From: Motacilla alba alba
Taxonomy: Eukaryota > Chordata > Aves > Passeriformes > Motacillidae
Length of the DNA stretch: 64,000 nucleotides
Reading direction: 5' to 3'
NCBI RefSeq assembly: GCF_015832195.1
Contig: NC_052032.1
Span: 6,206,618-6,270,617 of the forward strand
Shown: piece after piece, positions 48,800 through 64,000 of the stretch
Position numbering within the stretch: the first letter of the stretch is position 1
How the letters are laid out: every line of letters begins with the position of its first letter
Notes under the pieces: model-generated
What the model saw: the letters and a program-made list of their open reading frames with translations, nothing else
What the model was told of the DNA's origin: nothing
Databases searched by the model: none
Position numbers and translations under genes: made by a program

Positions 48800-50905
48800 T
48801 AATGGCCGTGGCCAGCCTCACCTGGGGCCTCTGCCCACACCCTCACCTTCCAGGGTGAGATCCCTGGAACCCTCTGCCCAGGGATCCAGGGGCTGCATTC
48901 AAGCTCTGGCCTGAAAGCGCAGTTGCTTTGCCCCCTGTTTTAGGCGGTCCCAGTTCCAGCTCAGGCTGTGGATGCTGTTGGTATGGAGCCTAGCTCGAAT
49001 CTGACCTCACCTTCGACTGCCTTGTCCCCGTCGGCCATCATCAGACCATGCCCCGTCACCCAAACTGCAGAGGGACTTCCCAGCTCAGCCTTGCCCCTGT
49101 CTCACTGCCGTGAACTCAGCAGATCACCTCGATTTTGGCTGCCTCCGGCTCTGACCCCTGGGCCTGCGGACTGGATCCCGAGTGACTCCTGCCCCGGATC
49201 TGTGTTTTTTGCTCACCTCCCCACTCTACACCTGCACCCTGGCTCACAAAACAGAAATCTGCCATGAAATGGCAATCTGGTTCATTCTGTGCTGAGCTGT
49301 GCCTGCAGGCTGCGCCTCCATCGTGATTTCCTGACACTGATACCTCCCATCCAACAGCAATAATTCCCCATGATGCACTTAAAAAAAAAAATCGTTCTGT
49401 GATGAGTTCTAATTATATGTTTAATTACAATGAAGGAGTAAAGAAAAAAGATACCCAGCCTAAGAATAACTGCATGTACTGGGAACAGCAGGCTTACAGC
49501 AAAGTGATCTCGTGTGGAAGCTACAATGAAGCAAATCAATGTCACGATGAAAATTATTGTTACAGCTTATTAATGACAGTCAGAAGCTGCTTTGTATCTT
49601 GATAGAGATGTAAATTTAAACAGAGACATTTTAATATACAAATTCTTAGAAAAAATGCATGGCCAAAGAAAGTAAACATGCTATAAATTCTACTTTTTGT
49701 TAATTTTGTATAGGTAATTGGGGAACTTACAGATACTACAATATCCTAATAGCTGGTGAAGAAACATTGGGAAAAAATAAAGATCTTCAGAAAATCTCCC
49801 TTCTGCTGCATAAAAATCCCTGATTGCTAGGAATCATCCTCAGGTTAAGGATGATTCTTCTTCTGAAGGAAGGTTCTGAAGGGAGCTCCCAAAGGCACCA
49901 TTCTCAGACTAAAAAAAGCTCTGCAGGTGAACCAAATCTCAGAATTCTAGGGGAATTTCTTGACCACTCTAGCAGTCAAAGTGCTCCTGATATTTGCCAT
50001 CGGCACGACAGCCTGTGCTGCAGCTGTGGTTGCAAGCAGCCGTTGTTTCTCAGGAGTCAAAACTCCCCAGCTTTCCGAGGTGGTCCGTGCACAGGGATTA
50101 TAATAATTACAATTAAAAAAACCACCAAAACAAACAAACAAAACCCACCGCAACTCCCCCCTCCCCCCCGCCAAATTCCAAGAAAATATCTAACCCGAGT
50201 TTTTTAGAATAAATCATCCGATGTTTGCAGCTCCGTGCGGTGCAAGGGCTGATGCTGCCAGGACATCTAGTGGCACACGTCCGTACTGCCCAGACAAAGA
50301 ACATTACTAGAAAAACAGATTTTTTTAATTTTTTTTTTTTTTTCATGCTTCCAGATATTTCCTGGTACCAGTCCAGGCTTCTTTGGCTGTTGGTGAGATT
50401 TCTCTGTTTGTTTTTTCACCTAAGAATACGCAAGGAGGAAATGAAATTTTGAGAAAAAATGTACAGGAACATCTGAATCATCTCTCTAAATAAAGATGGG
50501 ACGTACTACACAATCTTGATGAAATAAAGGTCAAGGCCATTGATTTTTCTCTCCCTTTTCACCCTCACTTGCCTGGTCCAGTGCAGTTGTTTATCTGTCT
50601 CTAGACAACAGATCTTGTACAGCTGTTACTCCACACACTGAAAGGGAAAATCAGCATGTCTGAGTTTTAGGAGCTGAAAGCACAAGGCTCCTCATTAAAA
50701 AAATTAGATTTATTGACATTGATGGCTTCCCATTGCATAGTTTTTCAATTTTTTTTTCTTTAGCAATGTGCCAACCAAAAATCCATTTCAATTGCCCCTA
50801 TTCATGTTCATTTTGCTTCTTCTGTTATTCTCATTTTCAGCAACAAGTCATGGAAACCAGGCCCAATCTGCTTTTTGTTTTATTTGTAAATGTGACTACA
50901 ACTAC

Positions 50906-50945
50906 TAGTTTAAATAGGTGCAAAATAGTTTAAATGGGTGCAAAA
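50906..50945. repeat. 20-bp tandem duplication, two copies
   Basis: TAGTTTAAATAGGTGCAAAA is followed at once by the same unit with one A-to-G change. Confidence 0.92.
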
Positions 50946-51549
50946 CTAATCCTGTAAAGCAGCAGAAATCCCTTTGTTTGTTACATATTTTTCTGGCTAT
51001 ATTCAAAATCAATACTTTAACCCTGGCTTTAAATAGAAAAGCAATTTTCCTGTTGTTTGGACTACCTGATGTTCAGACGTCTGCTGTTGCCATAGCTCCC
51101 AGGAAGAAGCTGGAACTTGCTGGTAGATCCACGGCTGAGCTGGAAACAACCACTTCACCCCTCCCTGTAAACAACCATCCCACATCTCCCTGTGGACGAT
51201 GCTGCAGGGCTCAGGTAGGAAGAGCTTCAGGCTTTTTTGGGTTTTTTTTTTTTGGTGTCACCCCACAGAGGCTGGTCCGAGGGAGGCTCAGGGGGTTCCT
51301 TTTGGCCGGTGTCCCCCTCTGAGCCCCATGGCCATGGGGGGACCTGCCACCCAGGGGGGACCCCTGTGCCAAGGGGGTCCCAGGGCTGAGGAGGGACCCA
51401 CTGGACAGGGCCTGGCTGCTGCCATGGCCCTCGCTGAGGGGCCTGATCCGGCCTGGGGGCATCGTGGGGAGCAGCCTGTGGGCAGGGGCAACCCGGCAGA
51501 GCCCAGCAGGGCCTGAGGGGGAGAGAAAAGGGCGGGAAGCGCCTTCCCC

Positions 51550-51895
51550 ACGGGGGAAAGGCTGAGGGAGATGGGGTGCTCAGCCTGGAGCAGGTTGTGT
51601 GGAGAGCTCACAGCACCTGCCAGGATCTCAAGGGGCTACAGAAGCCGGAGAGGGACTCCTCGGCAGGAACTGTGACGGGACAAGGGGGAGCGGGTTCAAA
51701 CTGAGAGAGAGAAAATTCAGGCTGAACACTGGGAGGCAATTCTTCCCTGGGAGGGCGGTGAGGCTCTGGCACAGATCGCTCAGAGAAAGTGAGGCTGCTC
51801 CCCGGCAAGCGTTCACGGCCGGGTCGGACGGGTTTGGGGGCACCCTGGTGCGGCGGGAGGCGTCCCTGCCCGGGCAGAGGGTGGCACCGACCGAA
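51550..51895 (+). repeat. Diverged CR1 LINE fragment abutting the GPR107 promoter
   Basis: GGAAAGGCTGAGGGAGATGG, CTCAGCCTGGAGCAGG, GGACAAGGGGGAGCGGGTTC, TCAGGCTGAACACTGGGAGG, TTCTTCCCTGGGAGGGCGGT and GAGGCTCTGGCACAGATCGC follow CR1 sense order. The copy is CpG-rich and old. It ends about 150 bp upstream of the GPR107 start codon. Confidence 0.85.
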
Positions 51896-52041
51896 CCCCC
51901 AACAGCGCCCGTCCCCAACCCCTCCATGACTCCCCGACAGGACCCGGCCCCGCCCACCGCGGTCACGTGACGCGCCCCGCCCGACACGTGACTCGCCTGA
52001 CCCGGAAGTGGCGCGCGGGGGACGCTGACGCTGGAACAAAG

Positions 52042-52050
<9 letters not shown>
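51896..52050 (+). promoter_or_regulatory. GPR107: GPR107 core promoter: CLEAR box, ETS and YY1-type sites
   Basis: This is a TATA-less, CpG-rich promoter. GTCACGTGAC at 51962-51971 is the perfect palindromic CLEAR motif bound by TFEB/TFE3 (also usable by USF and other E-box factors). GACACGTGAC at 51983-51992 differs from it at one base. CCGGAAGT at 52002-52009 is an ETS site. AAGATGGCGGC at 52039-52049 overlaps the start codon and matches the YY1 downstream element. The exact transcription start is unknown, probably close to 51980-52030. Confidence 0.75.

Positions 52051-64000
<11,950 letters not shown>

Larger units (their letters stand above)
44843..52041. other. FNBP1-GPR107 head-to-head intergenic region with both 5' UTRs
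   Basis: About 7.2 kb separates the two start codons. It holds the FNBP1 promoter, the minisatellite, CR1 fragments, several short tandem repeats, and the GPR107 promoter. From about 46510 to 51240 I see no gene; the sequence is mostly unique and AT-rich, with a GC-richer block at 48800-49300 and another from 51240. ORFs here (up to 134 codons) have no recognisable family. An unannotated non-coding transcript cannot be excluded. Confidence 0.8.

Overview
This window is vertebrate nuclear DNA, almost certainly from a bird and probably a songbird. It shows long introns with GT-AG splice sites, several degraded CR1 LINE 3' ends (the dominant avian retrotransposon), and one solo LTR that I recognise from memory as a type common in songbird genomes. 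It also carries two neighbouring protein-coding genes, FNBP1 and GPR107, whose head-to-head order is the same as I know it from human 9q34. It is not bacterial, viral or plasmid DNA, so operons, CRISPR arrays and ribosome binding sites do not apply.

Layout. Positions 1-44842 hold the 5' part of FNBP1 on the minus strand. Coding exons 1-4 lie at 44819-44842, 14935-15050, 10233-10289 and 7560-7707, and together encode residues 1-115, the N-terminal part of the F-BAR domain. Intron 1 is about 29.8 kb and contains the solo LTR (22306-22730) with matching 7-bp flanks. The gene runs off the left edge in intron 4. Positions 44843-52041 lie between the two start codons: a CpG-rich FNBP1 promoter with two NRF1-like sites, a G-rich GATC-containing minisatellite (45133 to about 45770), a cluster of three CR1 fragments in mixed orientation, about 5 kb of unremarkable sequence, and a further CR1 fragment abutting the GPR107 promoter.

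From 52042 to the right edge lies GPR107 on the plus strand. Ten coding exons give residues 1-315: signal peptide, the whole luminal domain with a furin-type KSKR site, and the first two membrane segments. The gene continues past the right edge. Its promoter has a perfect 10-bp CLEAR palindrome, a second near-match, an ETS site and a YY1-type element overlapping the ATG.

The two genes are not known to share a pathway, although both act in membrane traffic: FNBP1 in membrane bending and endocytosis, GPR107 in the Golgi and endosomes. I found no evidence of a novel gene system. The observations most worth following are the promoter motifs, the minisatellite, a 29-bp near-perfect palindrome in a GPR107 intron, and several short tandem duplications. 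Nearly all other short ORFs fall in introns or repeats and show no protein family signature.
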